A stretch of DNA of 64,000 nucleotides from Sinorhizobium terangae (GCF_009601505.1 NZ_WITC01000085.1:62001-126000); one strand, 5' to 3'. Counted from the first letter of the stretch, positions 1 to 8,888 are shown. The notes: generated by a model not told the origin, from the sequence alone. Made by a program: numbers and translations.

Positions 1-3000
1 TCGGCACGGGCGAAGACGCCTTCGACCGACGCCCCGGCTTCCTCACCAGCCTGTGCCAGCGTGTTGCGCATGGCCTCGGCGGCTTCGTTCGCACGCTGTT
101 CGGTGCTCGACAGCAGGCGGCCAACGTCTGCGAAGGAGGACTGAATGCCATTGCGAAGATTGCCGGCGACCTGGCCGGAGCGCTCTTCGGCGCGCTGGAA
201 GGCGCCATCGACGAAGCCTTCCAAGGCCCGCATCGTGCGTTCAATTTCCTCCGAGCGCTGCACCAGGCCGACGGAAAGGGTCCGCAATGCGCCCTGGCGC
301 TCTTCGAGCGTGCTGACCAGGTTCGACTGGGCGGCGGCTAGCAGGTCGGACGCCTGGCCGAGAACCTTCGAATGATCCTCGAAGCGACCGACGATCCCGC
401 CGATTTGAGAAAGCGTCGAGCCAGCGATGTCGGACAACTTGTCGACCCGGCCTTCGATGAGGCGCGCGGAACTCGACAGCATGTCGGACGCCTGCCGTGT
501 CGTTTCCGAGAACTTCGATGCCGTCGCCTCGAGCCGCTGATCCATGTCGCCGAGATTGTCGCTCGCCTGGTCGATGACGGTGGCGATCGCCGAATTGTTG
601 GCCGCTAGCTGGTCGATCAGGCCCATCGCCGTCGACTGGAGGCGGTTCTCGACCATCTTCATGGCCTTGGCCGTCTCTTCTGCGCGCAGCGTGATGGCGT
701 TCAACGTTTCGTCGGTCCGCTCGGTGATGGCATTGATGAGCGCGGCGTTTTCGGCGCGCAGGCGATCCGCGCTTTCCTGGGTGAGGGCAGCGATCCGCTC
801 GGCGGCTTCCTTACCGGTTGCCGCATACTGCTCGATGACGGGCCGTGCCTGCTCGTCGAGAAGGCGGGACAGTTCGAGCGAGCGGCCGGCGAGCATCGAA
901 TTGAGTTCACGGGTGCGTTCGTCGAGCGTGCTGCGGATGGCCTGGCCGCGGGCCTCAAGGGCCTTTTCCGCATCCAAGAGGCTCTGCTGGATACCCTGAG
1001 CGTGGCTCGCCACCTGGTTATGGGTGGAGGCCAGCCGGGCGGTTGCCGTATCGGCGGCGTCCGTAACCGAGCGGACGAGGTCGGCATGGCGGGCGGCCGT
1101 GGCCGATGCGGTCTGCTCGATCGAAGTCGCGAATTCGGCGTTGCGTGCGGCAAGCGCGTCGGCGAAATCCGTGCCGGCCCTGGACAAGAGATCGGCCGAA
1201 CGTGCAGCTTCCGCGTCAAGTTCCTGCGCCGCGCTGCTTACCGCACCGCGCAGGCTCGTTACGAGGGCCGCTGCCTTGCCCTCTATCGTCCGGTTGACGT
1301 TTTCAAGACCGATGTTGAGTGCACGATCCATCGTACCGAGCCGCTCTTCGATGCGGCCCGTGCCGGCTTCGATCGCCGTGGAGATGCGGGCTGCAGCCGT
1401 CTCGCTGATCCGATCGATCTCCCCGGCGCGCTCGCCAAGGCTATCGGCGATCCGCTGTCCGGCATTGTCGACGATGGTGTTGACGCTGCCGACACTATCG
1501 CGAATTCGCTCATCGAGCGAACCGAGGCTCGTTTCGATGCGCGAGCCAGCATCGTCGACGATCGCGTTGACGTTGCTGACGCTGCCGCGAATGCGCTCTT
1601 CGAGCGAACCAAGGCTCGTTTCGATACGCGCGCCGGTGTCCTCGACGATCGCATTGACGTTGCCGACGCTGCCGCGGATGCGCTCTTCTACGGCGCCAAG
1701 GCGGTTCTCTATGCGGATACCCGTGTCGTCCACAATCCCGCTGACAGTGCCGACGGTGCCGCGAATACGCTCCTCAAGTGAACCGAGGCTCGTTTCGACG
1801 CGCGAACCGGCTTCATCGACGAATGCGTTGACGTTACCAACGCTGCCCTGAACGCGATCTTCGAGCGAGCCGAGGCTCGCCTCGATGCGGGCTCCGGTTT
1901 CGTCGAGACGGCTGTTGATGCCGTTGATCGAAATGTCGACGCGGTTGGTGAGCGTGTCGGCAGCGAGGCTGATCTGGTCGGCCGTCTCGGCAAGCCGCTC
2001 CGCGATATTGCCGGTGGTGGAGCGCATGCGCGCATCGAGCGCTTCGGCGCTGCGGTCGATAACGCCGGCCATCGACGTCTGTCGCTCCTCGAGCGACATT
2101 TCCAGCATGCTGGCGCTTGTGGCGAGCGTGGTCGCGATCGCCATGGACTGATCGGAGAGCAGATCCTCGAGCTGTTCGCGGCCCTGGCCGACGGCCAGAT
2201 TGATCGCATGGATCCGATCGTCGAGCGTCGCCCGTATCTGGTCATGCGTCGTCGTGAGCGTGTCGCGCAGATGCTCGGTCTTGCCGGAAAGCGCCTGTTC
2301 GATTTCTGCCGCCTTGCCGGCGAGGGAGGCGGTCGCTTCGGACGTGCGGGCAGTGAGCGCTTCGGCGATCTCGGCGCTGGTGCCGGTCAAGGCGTCCGAA
2401 ATCTTGCCGACGCGGCCGCTCAGATCTTCGGCGATGCGCGCGCTTGTTTCGGTAAGGGTGCCGGCGATCTGGCTGACGCGGCTGCCGAGGTTCTCGGCCA
2501 CCTCCGAGACGCTTTGCGAAAGCTTGTTCTCGATCTCACCGACGCGGTCCGTCATTGTCTCGGCAACGGCCATTGCGCGGAACGTCAGGTTGTCGGCAAC
2601 GTCTTCGGCGTGGCGGCTGAGCGTGTCCGCCATTTCATTGGCGCGGGCCGAGATCGTCGACTTGATCTGCGTTGCGCGCTCCGAAAGGATGCCATCGAGC
2701 GCCGTCGTCTGGTTTGCAAGCGCATCGGTGATCGCGTCGCCACGCTGCGACAGCACGCCTTCGAGCGCCTGGGTCTGGCTGCTGAGCGCTTCGGAGATCG
2801 CCTGTCCGCGCTCGGAGAGAACGCGCTCCAGCCGATCGGCGGTTCCGGCGACGGCACCTTCGACGAGGCTGGCGCCGGAGGTAAGGGCGGTCGAGATGGC
2901 GGCAGTGCGCTCCGAAAGCGTGTTGTCCAGCCGATGTTGGCTTGCCGCGATCGCGCTGGTGATTTCGTCGGTCGTGCCTGTGAGCGTCTGTTCGATCCGC

Positions 3001-4937
3001 GCATGAGCCGACTGGAGGCCGTCGATGAAGGCGGATGTGCGCGAATCAAGCCCCTCAGTCAGGCGCTGCTCGCTGGTCGTGAGCGCATCGGCAAGCGCAT
3101 CGGCGCGCCGCCCGAAGCCATTTTCGATCCGTTCCTGCGCCTCGGTAAGCGCGCCCATCAGCGAGCCAGTCTTCTCGGAAAGCACGCTCTCGATACGCTC
3201 CTGCGCACCACCAATGAGGTTGCCGAGCTCGGACGTGCGGCTGCCGATGCTTTCCTCGATGAAATCCTGTGTCGCGCCAAGCGCCGTGGCAAGCGTCAGC
3301 GACTGGTCGGAAAGCGCCGAACCGATCTTCTCGACGCCGCTATCGAGCGCGGTACCGATCGCCTCAGAGCCGCCGGAAACGGTCTCGTTGATCCGGTGCA
3401 GGCTTTCCATCAGCTTGGTGTCTAGCAGGTTCGCGCGCTTGTCGAAGGCGCTTGCGAATTCATGGAAGCGCTCGTCGAAGGCGGTCGCCAACTGGCCGAC
3501 GGTCGTCTGCAGCTTCTCTTCAAAGAAGCCGCCGCGGAGATCCAGATCCATGATCGCGTCGTCGGCGCTTGTCTTGAGACTCTGCCTGAAGCTTGCGCCC
3601 TTTTCGTCGAGGGCGGAATTGAGCGAGGCAAGCATGTCGTCGAGCCCGCCGGCGATTGCCTGCTGGCCAACGCTCAGGCTCTCGTTGAGGTCGCGGGTCC
3701 GTGCGATAAGCGTTTCGTTGAGCTGGCGCGCACGCTCGTTGAGCGCAGCATTCAGTTTTTCGGTATTGGCGTCGAGGGTCGAAGCGCGGGTCTCGAACTG
3801 GCCGAGCAACTGCTCGCCGCGTTTCTCCAGGGTCTCGCTCAATGCGTCGAGCCGCGCATCGAACTCGTTGCTGAGCGCAACCCCTGCCGTCGTCAGTCCG
3901 GAAAGGAGCGCATCGGTGCGGGTCGACAGCATCGTGCTGATGGTCTGCAGCGCGTTTTCCGACCTTTCGCTGAGGGCGGCGGACCGCGTATCGATCAAGG
4001 AAGCAAAGGCTTCGCCGGACAAGGCGATGCGCGAGGCAATATCCTCGCTCGCCAGTTCCAGGTCGTCTTTCAGCTTGGTGTGGGCACCGGCGATCGAGGT
4101 GCGGATACGGTCGGCGTGGCCGATGATCGCTTCCCGCTCAAGTCCCAGTTCCTGCACGAGGGTGCGGACGCGAAGTTCGTTTTCGCTGTAGCTGCGTTCA
4201 AGCGCATTGACCTCGGAGTGAACCAGCGTTTCGAGCTCCGTCGCGCGTGCGATGGTCCGCTCGATTCCTTCGTTCATCGCCGACACTTCGCGACGGACGG
4301 CCTGGCCGACGGTCATCACGCGGTCGGCGGCGGTCGTTTCCGGCTCGGCAAGACGCAGGGCGACCTCCGCCATCGAGCGCGCCGCATTACGCATGTCCTG
4401 CGCTCTCGCAAGCATGATGGCAAAGGAGAAGAACAGCATCACGGGCAGGGCGATGCCGATGAGAACACCAATTGCACCCGGCGTCGCGGCGAGATCGGGA
4501 AGCGAACGGATCTCCCAGATCTGCGGTGCGTAAAGGAGATGGGCGATGGCGAGACCAGCGAAGGCCCAGAGCAGCGATACCAGCGCAGCAGTGCGGATTG
4601 CCGCGCGGCTAGTGCGGACTTCGAGCGACCGCAGCATCGCGGCTGGCGATCGGCGCGTATCGTCATTGGCCGGCGAAAGCGGCGGTTGCTTCGGAGCCGG
4701 CTCGGGTGCGAGGCTGCGTACTGCCTTCGGCGCTTCCTGCTGCGCCTTTGGAGCCTGCGCCTGATCAGATACTGCGGCCGCCTGCTTGCTGGGCTCAGAC
4801 ACGGTTTCCTCCGGTTCATCCAAGGAAGTCTTGTCGTTCAGAGCCGACTTGAGGTCGTCAAAGTCGATTTTCAGGGCCGCTTCCAATGCCTGGAACGCCT
4901 TTTCGTCGATCGACTCACTGCTCTTTTTCGTCGCCAT
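1..4937 (-). CDS. Giant inner-membrane coiled-coil repeat protein (3' end beyond window)
   Basis: An uninterrupted minus-strand frame runs from ATG at 4937 off the left edge, giving at least 1645 residues. The first ~110 residues are polar, rich in Pro, Ala and Gln. Two hydrophobic segments follow (about 113-136 and 153-177), and the rest is low-complexity alpha-helical sequence rich in Ala, Glu, Ser, Thr and Arg. It contains degenerate tandem repeats: 29 residues (87 bp) around 1507-1941 and 22 residues (66 bp) around 2689-2886, recalling the 22-mer of apolipoprotein A1/A4/E domains. Large rhizobial proteins of this build are usually called hypothetical, kinesin-like or apolipoprotein-like; kinesin motor function is not supported. 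I infer an inner-membrane anchor with a very long cytoplasmic or periplasmic coiled coil. Function unknown. The opposite strand has many long shadow frames because of the codon bias. Confidence 0.85.
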   Translation of the reverse strand, partial: MATKKSSESIDEKAFQALEAALKIDFDDLKSALNDKTSLDEPEETVSEPSKQAAAVSDQAQAPKAQQEAPKAVRSLAPEPAPKQPPLSPANDDTRRSPAAMLRSLEVRTSRAAIRTAALVSLLWAFAGLAIAHLLYAPQIWEIRSLPDLAATPGAIGVLIGIALPVMLFFSFAIMLARAQDMRNAARSMAEVALRLAEPETTAADRVMTVGQAVRREVSAMNEGIERTIARATELETLVHSEVNALERSYSENELRVRTLVQELGLEREAIIGHADRIRTSIAGAHTKLKDDLELASEDIASRIALSGEAFASLIDTRSAALSERSENALQTISTMLSTRTDALLSGLTTAGVALSNEFDARLDALSETLEKRGEQLLGQFETRASTLDANTEKLNAALNERARQLNETLIARTRDLNESLSVGQQAIAGGLDDMLASLNSALDEKGASFRQSLKTSADDAIMDLDLRGGFFEEKLQTTVGQLATAFDERFHEFASAFDKRANLLDTKLMESLHRINETVSGGSEAIGTALDSGVEKIGSALSDQSLTLATALGATQDFIEESIGSRTSELGNLIGGAQERIESVLSEKTGSLMGALTEAQERIENGFGRRADALADALTTSEQRLTEGLDSRTSAFIDGLQSAHARIEQTLTGTTDEITSAIAASQHRLDNTLSERTAAISTALTSGASLVEGAVAGTADRLERVLSERGQAISEALSSQTQALEGVLSQRGDAITDALANQTTALDGILSERATQIKSTISARANEMADTLSRHAEDVADNLTFRAMAVAETMTDRVGEIENKLSQSVSEVAENLGSRVSQIAGTLTETSARIAEDLSGRVGKISDALTGTSAEIAEALTARTSEATASLAGKAAEIEQALSGKTEHLRDTLTTTHDQIRATLDDRIHAINLAVGQGREQLEDLLSDQSMAIATTLATSASMLEMSLEERQTSMAGVIDRSAEALDARMRSTTGNIAERLAETADQISLAADTLTNRVDISINGINSRLDETGARIEASLGSLEDRVQGSVGNVNAFVDEAGSRVETSLGSLEERIRGTVGTVSGIVDDTGIRIENRLGAVEERIRGSVGNVNAIVEDTGARIETSLGSLEERIRGSVSNVNAIVDDAGSRIETSLGSLDERIRDSVGSVNTIVDNAGQRIADSLGERAGEIDRISETAAARISTAIEAGTGRIEERLGTMDRALNIGLENVNRTIEGKAAALVTSLRGAVSSAAQELDAEAARSADLLSRAGTDFADALAARNAEFATSIEQTASATAARHADLVRSVTDAADTATARLASTHNQVASHAQGIQQSLLDAEKALEARGQAIRSTLDERTRELNSMLAGRSLELSRLLDEQARPVIEQYAATGKEAAERIAALTQESADRLRAENAALINAITERTDETLNAITLRAEETAKAMKMVENRLQSTAMGLIDQLAANNSAIATVIDQASDNLGDMDQRLEATASKFSETTRQASDMLSSSARLIEGRVDKLSDIAGSTLSQIGGIVGRFEDHSKVLGQASDLLAAAQSNLVSTLEERQGALRTLSVGLVQRSEEIERTMRALEGFVDGAFQRAEERSGQVAGNLRNGIQSSFADVGRLLSSTEQRANEAAEAMRNTLAQAGEEAGASVEGVFARA
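1507..1941 (-). repeat. Tandem 87-bp (29-residue) repeats inside the giant coiled-coil gene
   Basis: Units begin at 1507, 1594, 1681, 1768 and 1855, exactly 87 bp apart, each starting with a variant of cgctcttcgagcg. The 87-bp spacing keeps the frame, so each unit adds 29 residues. The copies differ at many positions, including third bases, so the duplication is old and the coding frame is maintained. A second block with a 66-bp period (22 residues) starts at 2689, 2755 and 2821. Confidence 0.8.
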
Positions 4938-5450
4938 AGGGATACGCCTCACTACTATTGCCCGCCGATGGCCATCTCCAAGGCGCCGCAGAGGCACCCG
5001 AAGACATCCGAAACAGGGCGGTGACACCAGGGGACACGCGCCACATTCGCGAAATACCCTGCCTGATCACCCATTCCATTGCATCGGTGGATAGCCGGAA
5101 CTAAGGCCTCTCGGCACCGAGCACAGAGCTTATCCACCGGAACAGTTGCCACTTTCGTACGCAATCACGTTCCAAACCGTATCGTAGTGACACATTAGCC
5201 AGGTTCTTACAATTAAGCGCAATCGGCATTCATTAAAATCCTAATGATTTCTTAACAGAATGACGGCTTTCCGGTGCGAAAAGCCAAGGAAATCAGCCCG
5301 TTTAACGTCCATTAACCATTTCCCCAGATTCCTGCGCCGCTTACATCGCGCTTTAAGCCGATGGCAGCGGCGCCGGTCGATGATCCACGCATGCTCTATG
5401 CGGCATGACAGCGCCGGCGAACGTGACACCTATTGATAGGAAAGTGACCC
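4938..5450. other. 513-bp divergent intergenic region
   Basis: This lies between the start of the giant coiled-coil gene and the HPt gene and must carry both promoters. The right half (about 5160-5320) is noticeably more AT-rich than the surroundings. It contains a CtrA-like TTAA-N6-TTAACC at 5302. Short open frames exist on the minus strand (4955-5164, 5241-5429), but they lack a convincing ribosome-binding site or recognisable sequence and I do not call them genes. Confidence 0.6.
5302..5315 (+). promoter_or_regulatory. Possible CtrA-binding site upstream of the HPt gene
   Basis: The sequence TTAA-cgtcca-TTAACC resembles the alphaproteobacterial CtrA motif (TTAA, a spacer of about 7, TTAA[C]), but with a 6-base spacer. 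It sits about 135 bp before the HPt start, in an AT-rich stretch. A match this short can occur by chance. Confidence 0.3.
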
Positions 5451-5816
5451 ATGGCGGCACTCAAGATAGCCTTCGAGGCACCGGACAACCCCGGAAGTTC
5501 ATCCCTCGGCAAAAAGCCCATCGATTTCGCCCTGCTCGGCAAGCAGACGATGGGGGACAAGGAACTGGAGATCGAAGTTCTCCAACTTTTCGCGCGGCAG
5601 GCGCGCCAAGCGGTGGCCGAGATCGCTGCAGGTGACGCCGACCGGCGCGTGCAGGCTGCGCATCGCTTGAAGGGCGCGGCACTCGCCGTCGGAGCCGTCG
5701 ACGTCGCAGAGGCGGCTGCTGCGATCGAGCGCGAACCCGGTAACGCGATCCTTGTCGGGGCGCTCGGCGCGGCGGTGCTCGTGACCGAGCTTTTCATTCT
5801 GAAGCTTTGCCGCTGA
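5451..5816 (+). CDS. HPt-domain phosphotransfer protein
   Basis: This 121-residue protein is almost entirely one HPt domain. The sequence AHRLKGAALAVGA carries the H-x-x-K-G signature, with His71 as the predicted phosphoacceptor, in an alpha-helical context (residues ~28-100). HPt proteins pass phosphoryl groups between receivers in multistep phosphorelays. The C-terminus is hydrophobic and there is no kinase or receiver beside it, so it is an orphan. It is too short to be ChpT, the dedicated partner of CckA, which is a dimeric degenerate histidine kinase-like protein. A soluble cytoplasmic protein is expected. Partner unknown. Confidence 0.75.
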   Translation: MAALKIAFEAPDNPGSSSLGKKPIDFALLGKQTMGDKELEIEVLQLFARQARQAVAEIAAGDADRRVQAAHRLKGAALAVGAVDVAEAAAAIEREPGNAILVGALGAAVLVTELFILKLCR

Positions 5817-5868
5817 CTTTGCGGGGTCCAGCGTAACTTAGACGCCCTTCGTGGCCGTGCCGACGCGC

Positions 5869-6015
5869 ATGTGCCACGGGGCGCTGCCGGCTGTTGTTGA
5901 CTGGCTGGCCAATTTGTTGGAAGAACGTGCGCAGAATTCGCGCCGTCGCCGTCTGCTGCAGCAGGATCTCGCGCTGGCGGCCAGACCTACCAATCCATTC
6001 CGGAAAGTGAAATGA
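5869..6015 (+). CDS. Possible small protein, translationally coupled to ferredoxin
   Basis: A 48-residue frame beginning [13 protein letters not shown] ends with a stop that overlaps the ferredoxin start as ATGA (6012-6015). An in-frame GTG lies at 5857, and an upstream stop (TAG, 5839) limits the frame. The peptide has an amphipathic helix followed by a basic RRRR cluster, and codon use is biased to G/C in third positions as in neighbouring genes. No clear Shine-Dalgarno precedes the start, and I recognise no family. It could instead be ferredoxin leader sequence that is open by chance. Confidence 0.4.
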   Translation: MCHGALPAVVDWLANLLEERAQNSRRRRLLQQDLALAARPTNPFRKVK

Positions 6016-6332
6016 CAAAACTTACGATCGTAGCCTTTGACGGCACGCGCCACGAACTCGATGTCGAGAACGGCTCCACGGTCATGGAGAATGCGGTTCG
6101 CAATTCTGTGCCGGGCATCGAAGCCGAATGCGGCGGCGCCTGCGCCTGCGCGACCTGTCACGTCTATGTCGACGACGAGTGGGCGGCTGCCGTCGGCGCG
6201 CCGGAGGCAATGGAAGAAGACATGCTCGACTTCGCCTATGACGTGCGCCCTGCGTCGCGGCTTTCCTGTCAGATCAAGATGAGTGAGGCTCTGGACGGAC
6301 TGGTCGTCCATGTGCCGGAACGCCAAGCCTGA
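6012..6332 (+). CDS. 2Fe-2S ferredoxin, adrenodoxin/type VI-like
   Basis: This 106-residue soluble electron carrier has the adrenodoxin-type cluster motif: Cys40-x5-Cys46-x2-Cys49 and a distal Cys86, in the beta-grasp fold typical of bacterial ferredoxins used by P450s, Fe-S assembly or oxygenases. The sequence CGGACACATC is diagnostic. An extra Cys44 sits within the loop, which is common in this group. A purine-rich cggaaagtga precedes ATG 6012. No reductase or P450 is adjacent, so its partner cannot be read from context. Confidence 0.92.
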   Translation: MTKLTIVAFDGTRHELDVENGSTVMENAVRNSVPGIEAECGGACACATCHVYVDDEWAAAVGAPEAMEEDMLDFAYDVRPASRLSCQIKMSEALDGLVVHVPERQA

Positions 6333-6817
6333 TTCCGGCGGCCACTCCGGGATAGCACGCAAAAAAATGCCTCGCTGGTCGCGTCGACGAGCGAGGCAAG
6401 GAGGGCGTATCGCAGACAGATGAGGGAGGGAACATCTGCTGCACCAGGACACGCCAGGAGAACCTGTTTTTGCTTCATTGCTTCGGCGCTCAATTAAAAG
6501 CCTGAAGCAACGAGGCGAAACCGAAATAAAGTCTCATACGAGTACGACGTCTTACTACCGACCGACAGCTAAACGCTCATCTCGTCGAGAAGTTGAACTT
6601 CAAATCAACCTCTCATCTCATAGTAACAATATAGCTGAGTCGGCGTCCCACTGCCATCGTTAGAATTCGCCAATAAAATACCGTGGGTTTTGCGCAGCCG
6701 CCTTGCGCACGCCCAGATTATAGTCACCCTGTTCTTGGGGTGCAATTTTTTGCTTTTTCAACAGAGCGGGTGGTCGCTTTGCGAACCACAGTGCAAGGCG
6801 CGGAAAGCAGGACGGAC
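6333..6817. other. 485-bp intergenic region between ferredoxin and DUF922 gene
   Basis: The left part holds the minus-strand terminator and candidate small RNA (6361-6490). The right part (about 6490-6720) is clearly AT-richer than average and has no convincing coding frame. The ferredoxin gene has no obvious plus-strand intrinsic terminator here. Confidence 0.6.
6361..6490 (-). ncRNA. Candidate small RNA ending at an intrinsic terminator
   Basis: Read on the minus strand, an 8-bp stem (GCCTCGCT/AGCGAGGC, 6369-6397) is followed by seven T residues (6361-6367), a textbook intrinsic terminator. No minus-strand gene lies upstream of it before 6818, and the DUF922 gene ends there about 420 bp away. 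The putative transcript contains CCTCCTT (6398-6404) and CCCTCCCTC (6422-6430), both able to pair with Shine-Dalgarno sequences, as seen in some rhizobial trans-acting RNAs, and a small CAGG-TTCT-CCTG hairpin. The 5' end and promoter are not identified; read-through from the DUF922 gene is the main alternative. Confidence 0.4.
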
Positions 6818-7444
6818 TCAGCGCCCGCCTTTGAGGCTTTCCAGTCGGTATTGCAGCAACCGGATCATACGGCGATCGAAGTTTGCGGCCTCAGTGCGGT
6901 CAAAGCGTGCCTGATCCTTGTCGTGCTTTTCGACTTCGTCCGCGCTCGTTCGAGCCACTTTCGCTTGCATACGCTCGCAGTCTGCTTCCGGTTTCAGAGC
7001 AAGAAACGCCTTTTCCATCTGGCGTGCATGATTGCGGGCGATCTCCGCATGCCGTTCCTCATGACGCTTTATGTCGCTTGCGAGCGTATCCCAGACCAAG
7101 GCGAGATCACGCCCGGCCTGCTTGCGATATTTCCAGCGCGGCAGGATGATACGCGTGTTGAGCGTCACGCGTGCCGTACCGATGGCGCAGCGCCCGCCAC
7201 GGCTGACATAGGTGATCGAGCCACCGAACTTGATCCGCGTCGCTCCCGGGTGGCGCGCGCCGGTGCTTGCCATCTGAGGGCCGGCCGCAGCAAGTGCCTT
7301 GTCCAGTTCAGCAGCCGTGCGACCGCCGATCGAGAAGTAGGTGAAGCTCTTGCTGAACACGGTCTCTGCGGCGGCGCTCCCCAACGGCAGGCCGATGAGG
7401 AGCGCGACGAGAGCGACTTTCAGGGGAACGCTTACTCGGTGCAT
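6818..7444 (-). CDS. DUF922 secreted protein, putative Zn-dependent protease
   Basis: A 208-residue protein from ATG 7444. Residues ~1-26 form a signal peptide (basic start, hydrophobic core, A-A-A-E cleavage region), which favours this start over an upstream in-frame one at 7510. The mature part matches the DUF922 family of predicted secreted zinc proteases: an N-terminal beta region with the phrase FTYFSIGG, then HEERHAEIAR, which fits an HExxH metal site, inside a charged helix. The C-terminus is rich in Arg, Asp and Lys. Expected in the periplasm. Protease activity is a family-level prediction only. Confidence 0.8.
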   Translation of the reverse strand: MHRVSVPLKVALVALLIGLPLGSAAAETVFSKSFTYFSIGGRTAAELDKALAAAGPQMASTGARHPGATRIKFGGSITYVSRGGRCAIGTARVTLNTRIILPRWKYRKQAGRDLALVWDTLASDIKRHEERHAEIARNHARQMEKAFLALKPEADCERMQAKVARTSADEVEKHDKDQARFDRTEAANFDRRMIRLLQYRLESLKGGR

Positions 7445-7650
7445 CAATGCGTGGTTCTCTTTGGTTGAACTTCGTTGAAGCTTGGGGCATAGCCAGCGCG
7501 AGCGCAACACAAATCGACTGGGGATGCCGCGCGGAACTCTCGGAGTAGCTTGAAGAAAGCGTCACAACTCTTTGATATTGAACAGGCTGATCTATGCTTG
7601 GTGAGGCCAGCAATATGACAGACTAATCGGCATCGCGGGATAACGGGAAC

Positions 7651-8520
7651 ATGACGATCACTCCATTTCAGGTGTCTCGCTGGAAATTGGCGCACAGGCG
7701 CAATCTCGAACTAGGACCGCGTGGCGTTTTGATGGCGATCATCAATGTCACGCCGGATTCATTCTCCGACGGAGGGCGTCTCATCGACGCCGCTGCCGCC
7801 GTTAACGCGGGGCTGCGTGCGGTGGAGCAGGGTGCTGAAATCGTCGATATCGGTGGCGAATCCACCCGCCCGGATGCCGTGCCCGTGACTGCGGCGGAGG
7901 AGCAGGCGCGCATCCTTCCGGTGATCGCGGGGCTCGCTCGAGAAACCGACGCGATTATTTCCGTCGACACTTACCGCGCCGAAACGGCGCGGCTTGCCGT
8001 GGAAGCGGGCGCACACATCGTCAATGATGTGCACGGCTTGCAGCGCGAACCGGCGATCGCGGATGTCGCGGCGGCAACCGGCGCAGGGCTCTGCATCATG
8101 CACACAGGCCGCGACCGGAAGAAGCTCGACGATGTTGTCGACGACCAGTTTCATTTTCTCGATCGATCGCTTGAGATCGCGGCCCGGGCCGGCATCACGC
8201 GCGATAGGATCGTACTCGATCCGGGTTTCGGTTTCGCCAAGGATACCGATGAAAATCTCGAACTGATGGCACGCTTCGGCGAGCTCCATCGTTTCGGCTT
8301 GCCGATCTTGGTCGGAACGTCGCGCAAGCGCTTCATCGGCGCGGTCACCGGACGAGACGCACCGGCGCGTGACATCGGAACGGCGGCGACGACTGCGCTG
8401 CTCAGGGCTGCCGGCGCTGCGATTTTTCGCGTGCATGATGTCGCATTCAACAGGGATGCGCTGGTGATGGCAGATGCTATGCTGGCCGCAAAGAACAGCC
8501 GACGGGATACGAAGCCATGA
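7651..8520 (+). CDS. folP: Dihydropteroate synthase
   Basis: A 289-residue TIM-barrel enzyme joining 6-hydroxymethyl-dihydropterin diphosphate to p-aminobenzoate to give dihydropteroate, the sulfonamide target. It shows the two signatures: MAIINVTPDSFSDGG near residue 30 and VDIGGESTRPDA near residue 70, then DPGFGFAKD (~190) and LVGTSRKRFIG (~225), which bind the substrates. Length is normal. Its stop overlaps the folB start by 4 bp (ATGA), so folP-folB-folK is one translationally coupled operon of consecutive folate steps. Confidence 0.97.
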   Translation: MTITPFQVSRWKLAHRRNLELGPRGVLMAIINVTPDSFSDGGRLIDAAAAVNAGLRAVEQGAEIVDIGGESTRPDAVPVTAAEEQARILPVIAGLARETDAIISVDTYRAETARLAVEAGAHIVNDVHGLQREPAIADVAAATGAGLCIMHTGRDRKKLDDVVDDQFHFLDRSLEIAARAGITRDRIVLDPGFGFAKDTDENLELMARFGELHRFGLPILVGTSRKRFIGAVTGRDAPARDIGTAATTALLRAAGAAIFRVHDVAFNRDALVMADAMLAAKNSRRDTKP

Positions 8521-8888
8521 CTGCGACCTACATCATCACCTTGAAGAATTGCGCTTTCTTCGCCCGGCACGGCGTGCTCGACGAGGAGGAGTTTCTCGGG
8601 CAGCGCTTCTTCGTTGATGCCGAGCTCGAGGTAGAGCAGGGCACGGCGCTCGCGGAGGATTGCATCGACGACACCGTGCACTACGGCATCGCCTTTGCGG
8701 AAATCGAGAGAATCATCACCGGTCGCCGGCGCTACCTGATTGAATCGCTGGCGCTCGAGGTTGCGAAGACCCTTTGTGCACGCTTCCGGCAAATCCGACG
8801 CGCGAAGGTGTCTATCCGAAAGCCGAACGCGCCTGTCCCCGGCGTGCTGGACTATGTGGAAGTCACGGTCGAGCATGTCGCAGAATAA
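8517..8888 (+). CDS. folB: Dihydroneopterin aldolase
   Basis: A 123-residue enzyme of the tunnelling fold that converts 7,8-dihydroneopterin to 6-hydroxymethyl-dihydropterin and glycolaldehyde. Typical features are LKNCAFFARHGVLDEE at the N-terminus, FFVDAELEVE, DTVHYGIAF (substrate-site Tyr), and the catalytic-region Lys near VSIRKPNAPVPG. The start overlaps folP by 4 bp and the end overlaps folK by 14 bp. It supplies the substrate for the FolK product of the next gene. Confidence 0.95.
   Translation: MTATYIITLKNCAFFARHGVLDEEEFLGQRFFVDAELEVEQGTALAEDCIDDTVHYGIAFAEIERIITGRRRYLIESLALEVAKTLCARFRQIRRAKVSIRKPNAPVPGVLDYVEVTVEHVAE

Noticed and set aside
1507-1941. Regular 87-bp repeats resembling a CRISPR or satellite array
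   Set aside because: Units are contiguous, diverged, in frame and lie inside one coding sequence; no spacers and no cas genes.
4955-5164. A 69-codon minus-strand frame with several cysteines upstream of the giant gene
   Set aside because: No clear ribosome-binding site or recognised pattern; I prefer to call the region intergenic.
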